64,000 bases of DNA from Streptomyces sp. NBC_00344. Lineage in GTDB: Bacteria > Actinomycetota > Actinomycetes > Streptomycetales > Streptomycetaceae. Both the position numbers and the translations under genes were made by a program. Shown here piece after piece: positions 16,365-24,375 of this stretch. The DNA is taken from assembly GCF_036088315.1 (NCBI RefSeq), contig NZ_CP107996.1, positions 6,561,001 through 6,625,000 of the forward strand, read 5' to 3'. The notes below the pieces were generated by a model that ran no database searches, had not been told where the DNA came from, and saw only the letters and a list, made by a program, of their open reading frames with translations. How positions within the stretch are numbered: position 1 is the stretch's first letter; each line of letters opens with the position of its first letter.

Positions 16365-17576
16365 ATGCGGATTCTGCTGGTCGGTGCCGGAGGCGTCGGG
16401 GGCGCGGTGGTCAAGATCGCTGCCCGGCACGGCTTCTTCTCGCGCATGGTGGTGGCTGACTACGACGTCGAGCGGGCCCGTTCCGCCGCCCAGGGCGTCG
16501 GTGACCCGCGCTTCGTCCCGGTACAGGCCGATGCATCAGACCAGGCTGCCGTCGCTGCGCTGCTCCGGGAGCACCACTGCGACCTGCTCCTGAACGCAAC
16601 CGACCCCCGGTTCGTCATGTCACTGTTCCGGGCCGCTCTGGACGCCGGATGTCATTACCTGGACATGGCCATGTCGCTTTCGCGCCCCCACCCGGACCGG
16701 CCCTTCGAGGAGTGCGGAGTCAAGCTCGGTGACGAACAGTTCGCCCTGGCCGACCGGTGGCAGGACAGAGGGACCCTGGCTCTGCTCGGCATGGGTGTGG
16801 AGCCGGGGATGTCCGACGTCTTCGCCCGTCACGCGGCCGATGAACTCTTCGACGACATCGAGGAGATCGGGGTACGGGACGGAGCGGACCTGGTCGTGGA
16901 AGGGCTCGCGTTCGCGCCGTCCTTCTCCACCTGGACGATGATCGAGGAGTGCCTGAACCCGCCGGTCGTCTATGAGTCGCATCGCAAGTGGTACACCACC
17001 GAACCGTTCAGCGGACCGGAGGTCTTCGAATTCCCGGAAGGCATCGGTGCGTTGGAGTGTGTCAACGTGGAGCACGAGGAAGTGGTGCTGATTCCCCGGC
17101 AGGTCGAAGCCGGCCGGGTCACTTTCAAGTACGGGCTGGGCAGCGAGGTGATCGAGACCCTCAAGACCCTTCAGCGACTCGGCCTGGACAGCACCGACAA
17201 GGTGCGGGCCGGCGGTGTCGAGGTGTCGCCACGCGACGTGGTCGCCGCCTGCCTTCCGGATCCTGCGGCCATCGGTCCGCAGATGCGCGGCCGTACGTGC
17301 GCCGGGACGTGGGTGAAGGGCCGGAAGGACGGTGTCGCGCGGGAGGTCTATCTGTACCACGTGGTCGACAACCAGTGGTCCATGCAGGAATACGGCGCAC
17401 AGGCCGTGGTCTGGCAGACGGCAGTCAATCCCGTGATCGCCATGGAGCTCATCGCGGAAAATGTCTGGACCGGTGCGGGGGTGTTCGGCCCGGAGGCCTT
17501 TCCGGCCCGGCCGTTCCTCGACCGTCTGAACGCATACGGCTCTCCCTGGCACCTTCGGGAGCACGCCTGCGGCTGA
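16365..17576 (+). CDS. saccharopine dehydrogenase family protein
   Basis: The 403-residue enzyme starts with a Rossmann NAD(P)-binding motif (MRILLVGAGGVGGAVVKIAA). It continues with HCDLLLNATDPRFV and a catalytic-domain region (LGMGVEPGMSDVFARHAADE) as in saccharopine dehydrogenase/reductase and carboxyspermidine dehydrogenase-like proteins. It is expected to oxidise or reduce an amino-acid-derived imine bond; the true substrate is unknown. ATG 16365 with AGGGAG eight bases upstream is preferred over the in-frame GTG at 16356. It probably forms an operon with the upstream APC permease. Confidence 0.85.
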   Translation: MRILLVGAGGVGGAVVKIAARHGFFSRMVVADYDVERARSAAQGVGDPRFVPVQADASDQAAVAALLREHHCDLLLNATDPRFVMSLFRAALDAGCHYLDMAMSLSRPHPDRPFEECGVKLGDEQFALADRWQDRGTLALLGMGVEPGMSDVFARHAADELFDDIEEIGVRDGADLVVEGLAFAPSFSTWTMIEECLNPPVVYESHRKWYTTEPFSGPEVFEFPEGIGALECVNVEHEEVVLIPRQVEAGRVTFKYGLGSEVIETLKTLQRLGLDSTDKVRAGGVEVSPRDVVAACLPDPAAIGPQMRGRTCAGTWVKGRKDGVAREVYLYHVVDNQWSMQEYGAQAVVWQTAVNPVIAMELIAENVWTGAGVFGPEAFPARPFLDRLNAYGSPWHLREHACG

Positions 17577-17600
17577 TGGTCCGCGCCGTCTCCTCGCCTG

Positions 17601-17648
17601 CCGTCGTGCCGTCGTGCCGTCGTGCCGTCGTGCCGTCGTGCCGCCGTG
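17601..17648 (+). repeat. tandem 8-bp repeat
   Basis: CCGTCGTG occurs five times without error (17601-17640), followed by one copy with a single change (CCGCCGTG). It starts 24 bases after the saccharopine-dehydrogenase stop codon. Being fully direct and contiguous, it is a slippage-type microsatellite, not a CRISPR. Confidence 0.95.
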
Positions 17649-17966
17649 CGGCGCCCGATCCGTGGGCCGGTGCGGGGCGCCCGGAAGCACCGCTCGGTGT
17701 CGGTCCCGCAGTCGTACGGTCCAGCATGCGGCATCGCGCCGGAAGGCCGCACGTGAGCGAGGCGGCAGGCCGGCCCGGCAGGAGTGCGGCGGTGTCGGCA
17801 CTTGGCTGCGGGCCAGGGGGTTCTGGCGGCCGGACAGGTGGCCGTGCGAGCCAGGTGAAAGGCCTGGGTGGGCGGCGTGGAACCGCGTGCCGCGGAGGCT
17901 CGGAAGGGTGCCGCTTCGCGCTGGTCCGCCGTGAAGACTCTTGACGTTCTTCCTTCCCATTGGTTG

Positions 17967-17989
17967 AGTGGCTCATCCACTGAGCCACT
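17967..17989. promoter_or_regulatory. inverted repeat, candidate operator of the beta-barrel/GMC operon
   Basis: AGTGGCTCA (17967-17975) and TGAGCCACT (17981-17989) form perfect 9-bp arms around TCCAC. It lies about 160 bases before the operon start. The core AGTGGCT recurs upstream of the LAL/FadR gene pair (27078-27084) and of the third LAL gene (30997-31003), so a shared regulator, such as the local FadR-type protein, is possible. Confidence 0.5.
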
Positions 17990-18151
17990 GTTGTCGGTAT
18001 CGACCGGCGAAGGGGCCTGATGAGGGAGCTGTCGGATGAAGAGCCCGCCCACGGCGACGTGTTCCGGAGGTGCGTCGTCCGCCACCGTGACGAGCGGAAT
18101 CCCGGCCGCTGCAGGCCGATGCGCCGTCACCGACCGGGGAGGGGCCGCCCG

Positions 18152-19543
18152 ATGACGAAACGCCGTACCGAGTTCACCGAGACCATGACCGGCACGGTCC
18201 TCCTGGCGGGGGAGCGTGAGACCCGGCCTGTCCGGCTGGACCTGGCGGTCAGGACCGGCACCCTCCTGCTGCCCTGGCGCACCACTCAGGCCCGGGTGAG
18301 CGGGAAGCTGCGGGTGCGTGGCTGGGGTGAAGACGGCTCCGTGGAGGGCGAGATGGAGATCTCGCCGATCGCCAGGCGCCGTATCCGCTACCGCCTCTCC
18401 TTTCGGATGGACGGACAGATCTACCGGCTGGACGGCTGGAAGTCCGTCTCGCCGCGCCACCCCTTGACCTCCATGACCGTGATGCCCTTCACGCTCCACG
18501 ACGAACAGCAGCGGGTGGCGGGCCGGGGCACGGTGCGCTTCTCGCTCACCGGCGCCCTGCTGCCGTTCCTCGCCGGCTTCCGTTTTCCCGTGGTGGAGGA
18601 CGGCGACAAGCAGCTCGCTCCGCGGTGGAACGGCCGGCCGGGCCGGACGGAGGTGTGGTACACGACCATCACGGACCCGGCGACCGGCACCGGGCTGTGG
18701 CTGCACCACGAGGTGACCGCCCCGGACGACGGAGGCGCGGCCCATGCGCACGGCTGGTTGGCCCTGTGCCCGCCCGAAGGGCCGGTCGCCCACACCAGGT
18801 TCGGCCCGGAACCCGCCACCCCCGACCCCGCGGGCTTCCGTACCGCGGACGTCGCGGCAGGTCCCGGCAGGCTGCGCGGCAGCTGCGGTCCCTACACCTG
18901 GGACTTGACGGAACATCAGGAGGGTGGCACCCTTCACACCTTCCCCGCCTGGGCGTGGCGCTACGGCCTGTTGCCGGCCGCACAGATCGTGCCGGGCGGC
19001 CGGGCCCGCTACACCGGCACGGTCCGCGGCCCATGCGCGGATCTCACCCTCGCCGACGCCCCCGGAGCCACCGGACGGATCTACGGCCATGGCAACGCCC
19101 GGCGCTGGGCCTGGCTGCACGCCGATCTCGGCGGCGGGGACGTTCTGGAAGTCGTGGCGGCGGTCGCCCGGCGCCCCGGCCTCAACCGTCTGCCCCCGCT
19201 GGTGTTCCTCCGGCTGCGCCGTTCGGGGCGTGACTGGCCCCGGCGCGGTACCCGGTCAGCCGTCGGCTGGTTCGGCCTGGGCCGCTTCCGCGCTGAGGTC
19301 GGCCTGCCCACCTGGAGCGTGACCGGACGGGCCGGCCCACGCAGGATCCGGGTCACCGTGCATCAACCCGAAGAACGCACCCTGGCACTGGAGTACACCG
19401 ACCCGGACGGCAGTCGAGCGGTGTGCCGCAACAGTGTGGGCGCCGACGCCCACGTGGTCCTGGAGCGGTGGTGGGGCAGCTGGCGTCCGGAGTCCGAATG
19501 GACCCTGCGCGGCACCGCGCACGCGGAGGTGGGAGAGCGATGA
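18152..19543 (+). CDS. lipocalin/AttH-like beta-barrel protein of unknown function
   Basis: The 463-residue protein has no signal peptide. The N-terminal half (FTETMTGTVLLAGERETRPV; ISPIARRRIRYRLSF; DGQIYRLDGWKSV) resembles the accessory region found with some long actinobacterial GMC oxidases. The C-terminal half (GRIYGHGNARRWAWLHADLG, then VAAVARRP) resembles AttH/hydroxyneurosporene-synthase-type lipocalin domains. Both assignments are from pattern memory. It overlaps the GMC oxidoreductase by 4 bases (ATGA), so the two are coupled and may handle the same lipid or sterol. The ATG at 18152 with GGGAGGGG seven bases upstream is chosen over starts 132 bases upstream. Confidence 0.65.
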   Translation: MTKRRTEFTETMTGTVLLAGERETRPVRLDLAVRTGTLLLPWRTTQARVSGKLRVRGWGEDGSVEGEMEISPIARRRIRYRLSFRMDGQIYRLDGWKSVSPRHPLTSMTVMPFTLHDEQQRVAGRGTVRFSLTGALLPFLAGFRFPVVEDGDKQLAPRWNGRPGRTEVWYTTITDPATGTGLWLHHEVTAPDDGGAAHAHGWLALCPPEGPVAHTRFGPEPATPDPAGFRTADVAAGPGRLRGSCGPYTWDLTEHQEGGTLHTFPAWAWRYGLLPAAQIVPGGRARYTGTVRGPCADLTLADAPGATGRIYGHGNARRWAWLHADLGGGDVLEVVAAVARRPGLNRLPPLVFLRLRRSGRDWPRRGTRSAVGWFGLGRFRAEVGLPTWSVTGRAGPRRIRVTVHQPEERTLALEYTDPDGSRAVCRNSVGADAHVVLERWWGSWRPESEWTLRGTAHAEVGER

Positions 19544-21408
19544 ACGCCGCGACTCAGGGTCTGGTGGCCGCGCTGCTGGCCGAGGACGATGCGGCCACGG
19601 TCCGTGCGGTGACAGTCCGCCTGGACTCGGCTCTCGCCGCCATGCCCCGCGCCGTCCGGGCGGCGATAAGCGCGGCGGCGGCCGCGGCGGACACGTACGC
19701 CCGCGCCCGCACCGGCCGGTCACTGATGCTTGGCACCCCGGCCGAGCGGGAACGCGCCGTCACCGCGCTGGTTGCCCGGCCGGCGATGGCGCACCTGATG
19801 GATCTGGTCAAGACCCCGGTGTTGCTCGCGGCCGGTACCGAGTACCACGCCCGCCGCGGCACCCAGGGGGCCCGGCCGGTGGCGCCCCCCGACCCGCCAC
19901 TGGACTGTGTGCCGTCGGCACAGTGGCCCGACCGGCGTACCGCCGACGCAGTCGTCATCGGCTCGGGCGCCGGTGGTGCCATGGCAGCCCGCACCCTGGC
20001 CCGGGCCGGGCTCCGGGTGCTCGTACTGGAGGAAGGCCGTCACCACGGCACCGAGGAATTCGCCCGCCGTACGCCGCTCGACCGGTTCGGTGAGCTGTAT
20101 CGCGACGGAGGAGCGAGCGTGATGCTGGGCGCGCCCAGTGTGCTGTTGCCCACCGGACGGGCGGTCGGCGGCACCACGATCGTCAACTCCGGTACCTGCT
20201 ACCGCACTCCGGACCGGGTGCTGGAGCGCTGGCGGCGAGCCTTCGGACTGCCGCTCGCCGAGGTCACCGCGTTCGGAGAGCGGCTCGACGAGGTCGAGCG
20301 CACGCTGACGGTGGCCCGGCAGCCGATCGATGTCCTCGGGACCAACGGCCGTCTCACCTTGCTCGGCGCCGAACGGCTGGGCTGGCGGGCCGACGCCCTG
20401 CGCCGCAACGCACCGGGCTGCCGGGGCTCCTGCGAATGCGTCGTCGGGTGCCCGACGGGTGCCAAGCAGAGTGTGCAGCTGTCAGTGCTGCCCGATGCCT
20501 GCGCGCACGGCGCCCGCATCATCACGTCGGCCAGGGTGCGGCGGCTGCTGGTCGACCGGGACCGCCCGGGCGGCCCGCGGGCGGCCGGAGTCGCAGCCCG
20601 GCGGCCCGACGGCAGCTCCTTCGAGATCCTCGCCCCGCTGGTGGTGGTGGCCGCGGGTGCGCTCCAGTCGCCGCTGCTGCTGCGCCGTTCCGGGCTCGGG
20701 GGCCACCCGATGACCGGACGTAATCTCGCGGTCCACCCCGCCACCAGCGTCGCGGGCCGTTTCGCGGAGCCGGTCGCCGGGACACCGGCGGTGCTGCAGA
20801 GCGCCGGTGTGGAACAACTGCACGACCGGGGCATCCTGCTGGAGGCCACCGCGCCGCCGCCGGGCCTGAGTTCGTTCGTGCTGCCCGGCGCGGGCCGGGC
20901 ACTGCGCACCGGCCTCGACCGCGCCGGACATCTCGCCACGATCGGTGCGATGATCGCCGACCGGCCTCGCGGCCGGGTCCTGGGGCGGGAGCGGGCGGTG
21001 CCCCTGTACCGCCTCGATCCGCAGGACGGGCAGAAGCTGCTGCATGCGATACGGGCCATGGGCGAACTGCTGCTGGCAGCGGGTGCCGAGGAGGTCCTCA
21101 CCGGAGTGCCCGGCTCCCCGGCCGTCCGCAGCACCGCCGAGCTCGATACCGTCCTGGCACCGGTGACCCCCCGGCAGCTCCACCTGTCGGCCTTCCATCC
21201 GACCGGTACCGTCGCTCTGGGTGCCGACCCTCAACGGGCTCCCGCGGATCGGGCGGGCAGGCTGCGCGGGGTGCGGGGGGTCGTCATCGCGGACGGCTCC
21301 GCATTGCCCAGCTGCCCGGAGGTCAACCCGCAGCTCACCATCATGGCGATGGCGCTCGCCGTGTCGGAAGCGGCCCTCCGGCCGGACAGCGACCACGATC
21401 CGGTCTGA
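19540..21408 (+). CDS. GMC family FAD-dependent oxidoreductase
   Basis: The 622-residue protein starts with a helical extension of about 135 residues. An ADP-binding motif follows (AVVIGSGAGGAMAARTLARA), then the GMC signature region LPTGRAVGGTTIVNSGTCYR, a Cys-rich segment (GCRGSCECVVGCPTGAK, four Cys) and the C-terminal active-site region HLSAFHPTGTVALG with SCPEVNPQLTIMAMA. It resembles long-chain alcohol oxidases and cholesterol-oxidase-like GMC proteins and probably oxidises a hydrophobic alcohol. It is translationally coupled to the upstream beta-barrel gene. Confidence 0.85.
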   Translation: MNAATQGLVAALLAEDDAATVRAVTVRLDSALAAMPRAVRAAISAAAAAADTYARARTGRSLMLGTPAERERAVTALVARPAMAHLMDLVKTPVLLAAGTEYHARRGTQGARPVAPPDPPLDCVPSAQWPDRRTADAVVIGSGAGGAMAARTLARAGLRVLVLEEGRHHGTEEFARRTPLDRFGELYRDGGASVMLGAPSVLLPTGRAVGGTTIVNSGTCYRTPDRVLERWRRAFGLPLAEVTAFGERLDEVERTLTVARQPIDVLGTNGRLTLLGAERLGWRADALRRNAPGCRGSCECVVGCPTGAKQSVQLSVLPDACAHGARIITSARVRRLLVDRDRPGGPRAAGVAARRPDGSSFEILAPLVVVAAGALQSPLLLRRSGLGGHPMTGRNLAVHPATSVAGRFAEPVAGTPAVLQSAGVEQLHDRGILLEATAPPPGLSSFVLPGAGRALRTGLDRAGHLATIGAMIADRPRGRVLGRERAVPLYRLDPQDGQKLLHAIRAMGELLLAAGAEEVLTGVPGSPAVRSTAELDTVLAPVTPRQLHLSAFHPTGTVALGADPQRAPADRAGRLRGVRGVVIADGSALPSCPEVNPQLTIMAMALAVSEAALRPDSDHDPV

Positions 21409-21476
21409 GTGGCGGGAGCGGACACGCCCCGTCCTGGTGTGGCGGGGCACGGCGGCCGGTACCGATGAGCACCGTC

Positions 21477-21503
21477 GCACATGAGCAACGGCTGCTCATG
21501 TGC
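21477..21503. other. perfect inverted repeat before the first LAL regulator
   Basis: GCACATGAGCA (21477-21487) and TGCTCATGTGC (21493-21503) are perfect 11-bp arms around ACGGC. It may terminate the GMC operon or be an operator for the LAL gene 100 bases downstream; there is no T-run, and the symmetry suits both. Confidence 0.6.
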
Positions 21504-21603
21504 GGGCCGGCGGGGAGGACCAGACTGAGCAGAGGGCGGGGCCGGGCCGGCCCCGCCGGTACATCGGTGCCGTTCACAGCGGCATGACAGGAAGGAGCAA
21601 CAC

Positions 21604-24327
21604 GTGACGTCCGCCCGGCCGACTTCGGCAGGGAACGGCCACCGCGCCGACGGCCACGGCCGGGTGCGCCCGACCGGAGCCGGCCAACGGTACCGATGGC
21701 CGTTCGCTGCCCGGGAAGAGGAACTGGCCGCCTTCGAGGCGCATCTCGGAGCCGACGCCGTCTCCGTTCTGCTGGTGCACGGTCCGGCCGGTGTGGGCAA
21801 GAGCCGTCTCGCAGAGGAATGCGTACGCCGTGCCGAGCGACGCGGGTACCGCACCGAACATGTCGTCGCCACCACGGCAAGCGCCGCGCTGCCGCTCGGC
21901 GCCATCGGTCACCTGCTGCCGCCGGACGCTCCCGTGCACGACCCGGTGCAGACGTTCCACGCCGCGGTGACGGCCTTCACCCCGCACCGTGGCGACGGGC
22001 GGCCCCGTCGCAGCGTGGTGCTGGTGGATGACCTCCCCCTGCTGGACAACTCCTCCGCCGTGCTGCTCGGTCACCTCGCACGGACCGGCTCGGTCTTCCT
22101 GATGGGCACCGTACGCACCCCGGCGCCGCTGACTGACGTGGTGGAGTCCTTCGAGTACGAGGACAGCACCCGACGCCTGGACCTTGCCGCATTCGGCGAG
22201 AGCGAGGTAGCCGATCTCGTTCGTGGTTTCCTCAGGGGTCCGGTGGAGCACGCCTCACTGAGCACCCTGCTTCAGGCATCGCGCGGCAACGCGCTGATCC
22301 TGCGCGAACTGACCGTCGGCGCCCTCGACTCCGGCTCCCTGGCGCGCCAGGACGGACTGTGGCGGCTGACCGGCAGGCTGACCGGCACCCGGCGCCTGAC
22401 CGGCATCATCCGTCGCAGCTTGGACAACCGCACCGCAAGCCAGCGCCGGCTGCTCGAACTCCTCGCCCTGTGTGAGCCGTTGCCGCTCGATGCCCTGGAG
22501 CACGGCGATGGCCGGGCCGACGACCTCGAGACGCTGGAGGAGCAAGGACTCGTGCGCGTACGCATGGACGGACGACGCGTCGTGTGCGCGCTGGACCATC
22601 CCCTCCACGGTCAGGTGATCCGCCGCGGGATTCCGGCCGTGCGCCGACGCGAGATCTATCGCGAACAGGCCGCCCGCCTCACCGCACTGGGCGCCCGACG
22701 CCGCGAGGACGCACTGCGCCTGGCTTCCTGGCAACGGGCGGCCGGGCTGCCGGTCGGACTCGGCGCACTGCTTTCCGCGGCCCGTATGGCACGGCATGTA
22801 CGCGACTATCCGGCGGTCGTCTCCCTGCTGGCCGGGGTCCGGGAACGCGACGCGACAGCGGAGGTCCGGCTGCTGCGCGGCGAGGCGCTCCACCACACCG
22901 GCCGGTGGGAGGCCGCCGAGGAGTGCCTGAGTGCAGCGGAGCGCCTGGCGGAGCGGGACGAGGACGTGCTCACCGCTGCCATGGAGCGCACCCAGAACCT
23001 CTACTGGGGTCTCGGCGACACCACACGCACGCTGGAGGCCAACACCCGGGCCGCAGCACGGCTGGACGAGAACGGACGGCGAGTGCTGCGCGTCAACGAG
23101 GCCGCGTACCGGCTCTACGGCGGCCGAGTGCCCGACGCGCTGCGCCTGCTGGCCGACGCCGAAGAGATCGCCGTACCGCGTCTGCGGATGTGGGCGCAAT
23201 TGCAGCGGTCCCTGGGACTGTCCTACTCCGGCCGCACCGCCGAGGCAGTGGAACTGGCGCGCACCGTGCACGAAGCACTGATCGCCGCCGAGAGCGAACA
23301 GCGGCCGGGCAGTCCCTCCTCGCACGGCAGCGGACCGGCCATCTACCGTGTCGCGGCGCTGACCGACGCCGGCCGCACACAGGAGGCGCGCGAGGTCGGC
23401 CGGGCCGCCTTCGCCCAGGCCGTCGGTGCCCGGGCGCAGGCGCCACAGATCTGGCTCGCCGCGCACTTGGGCCGCTGCGAACTCATCGCCGGTCACCTCG
23501 GACCGGCCCACGACTGGTTCACCGAGGCACTGGGCCTGGCGCACGGGCACCGGGCCGGACGTGCGGCGGTCTTCGCTGGCGCCGGACTGGCCGTGGTGCA
23601 TGCCATGGCGGGCAGGGTCGAAAGGGCAGGCAGCGAACTGGAGGCGCTGTACAACCCGGAGACGGAACAGCAGCACGCCTCCCGGCTGATGCGGCAGCTC
23701 GCCGTCGCCTGGCGGAGCGCGGCGCGCGGCGCAACCGAAGAGGCGCACCGGACACTCGCCGACGCGGCCGGACAGGCACGCGAGGCGGGGATGTCCTCCT
23801 ACGAGGGCTGGCTCCTGACGGACGCGGCGCGGCTCGGCCGCGCCTCCGAGGTCCGTGCCAGACTGGCCGAACTCGCCGCGGCGGGCGACAGTCCGCTGGC
23901 CGACGCCAGGGCGCGCCTGGCTGCGGCGCTCGCCGACGACGACCACCTGAGGCTGCGCGAGGCGGCCGAACGGTGCGGGCGGCTGGGCGCCGACATGGCG
24001 GGAGCGGAAGCCGCCACCGATGCGGCCGCCGCCGCAGCACGGGCCGGTGAGACGCGCGCCGCCGCGGCAGCCACCGTGCTGGCGCGGCGGCTGCTGGCCC
24101 GGTGCGGGGAGGACCGTGTCACCGCTCCGCGTCCGGCGCCTGCCGAGGTGCGCCCGCTCACGAGCCGTGAGCAGGACGTCGCGCTGCTCGCGGCGGACGG
24201 CCTGACCAGCCGGCAGATCGCTGACCGGCTGGTGCTCTCGGTGCGCACCGTCGACAACCATCTGCAGCGGATCTACCGCAAGCTCGGCGTCGCCTCCCGC
24301 CATGAACTGAGCGCCGCTCTCGGCTGA
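21604..24327 (+). CDS. LuxR family (LAL) transcriptional regulator with intact P-loop
   Basis: The 907-residue regulator has an N-terminal STAND-type ATPase with Walker A GPAGVGKSRLAEE (about residues 61-73) and Walker B SVVLVDDLPLL. A long helical repeat region follows (residues 350-820, many Ala/Leu/Arg helices typical of TPR-like sensors), then a C-terminal LuxR helix-turn-helix (LTSREQDVALLAADGLTSRQ, IADRLVLSVRTVDNHLQRIY). LAL proteins are usually activators that respond to a ligand plus ATP. The GTG at 21604 has AAGGAG upstream. It converges with the second LAL gene 48 bases away and probably controls nearby operons. Confidence 0.92.
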   Translation: MTSARPTSAGNGHRADGHGRVRPTGAGQRYRWPFAAREEELAAFEAHLGADAVSVLLVHGPAGVGKSRLAEECVRRAERRGYRTEHVVATTASAALPLGAIGHLLPPDAPVHDPVQTFHAAVTAFTPHRGDGRPRRSVVLVDDLPLLDNSSAVLLGHLARTGSVFLMGTVRTPAPLTDVVESFEYEDSTRRLDLAAFGESEVADLVRGFLRGPVEHASLSTLLQASRGNALILRELTVGALDSGSLARQDGLWRLTGRLTGTRRLTGIIRRSLDNRTASQRRLLELLALCEPLPLDALEHGDGRADDLETLEEQGLVRVRMDGRRVVCALDHPLHGQVIRRGIPAVRRREIYREQAARLTALGARRREDALRLASWQRAAGLPVGLGALLSAARMARHVRDYPAVVSLLAGVRERDATAEVRLLRGEALHHTGRWEAAEECLSAAERLAERDEDVLTAAMERTQNLYWGLGDTTRTLEANTRAAARLDENGRRVLRVNEAAYRLYGGRVPDALRLLADAEEIAVPRLRMWAQLQRSLGLSYSGRTAEAVELARTVHEALIAAESEQRPGSPSSHGSGPAIYRVAALTDAGRTQEAREVGRAAFAQAVGARAQAPQIWLAAHLGRCELIAGHLGPAHDWFTEALGLAHGHRAGRAAVFAGAGLAVVHAMAGRVERAGSELEALYNPETEQQHASRLMRQLAVAWRSAARGATEEAHRTLADAAGQAREAGMSSYEGWLLTDAARLGRASEVRARLAELAAAGDSPLADARARLAAALADDDHLRLREAAERCGRLGADMAGAEAATDAAAAAARAGETRAAAAATVLARRLLARCGEDRVTAPRPAPAEVRPLTSREQDVALLAADGLTSRQIADRLVLSVRTVDNHLQRIYRKLGVASRHELSAALG

Positions 24328-24375
24328 GGGCCCCCGCCGCCCGTGGCGCTCCGGAGCCCCGTTCGGCGTCACCGT

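Larger units (their letters stand above)
17577..18151. other. long intergenic region with repeat and palindrome
   Basis: No gene is supported in these 575 bases. They hold an octamer repeat near the left end and a strong inverted repeat near the right end. The rest is featureless GC-rich sequence, including open frames on both strands that lack ribosome sites or recognisable products. Confidence 0.45.

Noticed and set aside
17601..17648. Possible CRISPR array
   Set aside because: The units are 8 bp and contiguous, with no spacers, and no cas gene is nearby.
22255..24372. Minus-strand open frame of 705 codons
   Set aside because: It is antisense to the first LAL regulator, with no recognisable domain.
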